From: Bacillota bacterium
GTDB taxonomy: Bacteria > Bacillota > Clostridia > Christensenellales > CAG-138
DNA length: 21,250 nucleotides
NCBI GenBank assembly: GCA_023409435.1
Contig: JAEYHP010000042.1
Span: forward strand, 1-21,250
Direction of reading: 5' to 3'
Numbering within the stretch: position 1 is the first letter of the stretch; every line of letters starts with the position of its first letter. The notes beneath the pieces are model-generated. The model was not told the DNA's origin, searched no databases, and was given only the letters and a program-made list of their open reading frames with translations. Position numbers and translations under genes: made by a program. Positions 21,168 to 21,250 of this stretch are shown here, piece after piece.

Positions 21168-21250
21168 CAGGATTTCTTATCTCCTTTCCCGGACCGTTGG
21201 TTCACAAAGTTCATAATAACCGCGCCGATGACCAATGAAGCGGAAACACC
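21167..21250 (-). CDS. Partial gene upstream of atpB, C-terminal membrane segment (AtpI/AtpZ-like candidate)
   Basis: The last 27 codons are visible. They start GVSASLVIGAVIMNFV, continue into NQRSGKGDKKS and end at a TGA that overlaps the atpB ATG by one base. The sequence is a hydrophobic helix followed by a short basic tail. In Clostridia the position directly before atpB is usually held by AtpI or AtpZ-type assembly proteins, small membrane proteins that end in such a tail. The overlap implies translational coupling. The family is inferred from position and hydrophobicity only; the rest lies beyond the right edge. Confidence 0.6.
   Translation of the reverse strand, partial: GVSASLVIGAVIMNFVNQRSGKGDKKS

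Noticed and set aside
1..21250. CRISPR arrays, tRNA or rRNA genes, prophage structural genes
   Set aside because: I looked for regularly spaced direct repeats, cloverleaf or rRNA-like stretches and phage genes and saw none; all repeats found are hairpin or inverted types.

Overview
The window looks like a chromosomal segment of an anaerobic, probably gut-associated member of the Clostridia (Bacillota). The base composition is moderately GC-rich. Supporting signs are Clostridium difficile CD3072/CD3073-type genes (a TudS-like putative desulfidase and an ECF-transporter S component), a DUF5692 membrane protein, strong AGGAGG-type ribosome binding sites, and several short palindromic repeat families of the kind common between genes in this group. 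A Christensenellales-like host is possible but is only a guess.

Layout. 1-127: end of an IS3-like insertion sequence running off the left edge. 152-293: a composite palindromic repeat. 308-1545: a two-gene minus-strand unit (TudS-like protein, then ECF S component) behind a good sigma-A promoter. 1633-6561: two closely related FAD-linked oxidases of the berberine-bridge-enzyme (BBE) type flank an EAL-CBS-GGDEF cyclic-di-GMP protein, all on the minus strand. 6754-7656: a small accessory patch with a compact Cro/CI-type regulator that appears to use a CTG start, a divergent small protein, and a two-helix membrane protein of uncertain 5' end. 7787-12617: a minus-strand operon of DUF5692 membrane protein, HypB, an 893-residue multi-domain Fe-S/FAD/NAD(P) oxidoreductase, and HypA. 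A divergent FadR-type GntR regulator lies at 12896-13603. A perfect CTGGTT-G-AACCAG palindrome sits just downstream of the predicted operon start, so local repression is likely. 13742-14836: an HTH regulator with a TPR-like sensor region. 15079-21250: an F-type ATP synthase operon on the minus strand in canonical order (upstream membrane gene, atpB, E, F, H, A, G, D, C), closed by a strong terminator.

The most notable block is the GntR-controlled hyp operon. It carries the nickel-insertion proteins HypA and HypB but no NiFe hydrogenase, urease or hypCDEF in the window. Instead they are interleaved with a large electron-transfer flavoprotein and an uncharacterised polytopic membrane protein. 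The second is the ATP synthase. Its delta subunit is reduced to about 75 residues, which is the C-terminal domain only. Its a subunit carries an N-terminal extension with two extra membrane helices, and its c subunit has a mixed ion-binding signature. Functions are read from motifs and family resemblance by eye; no database search was run.
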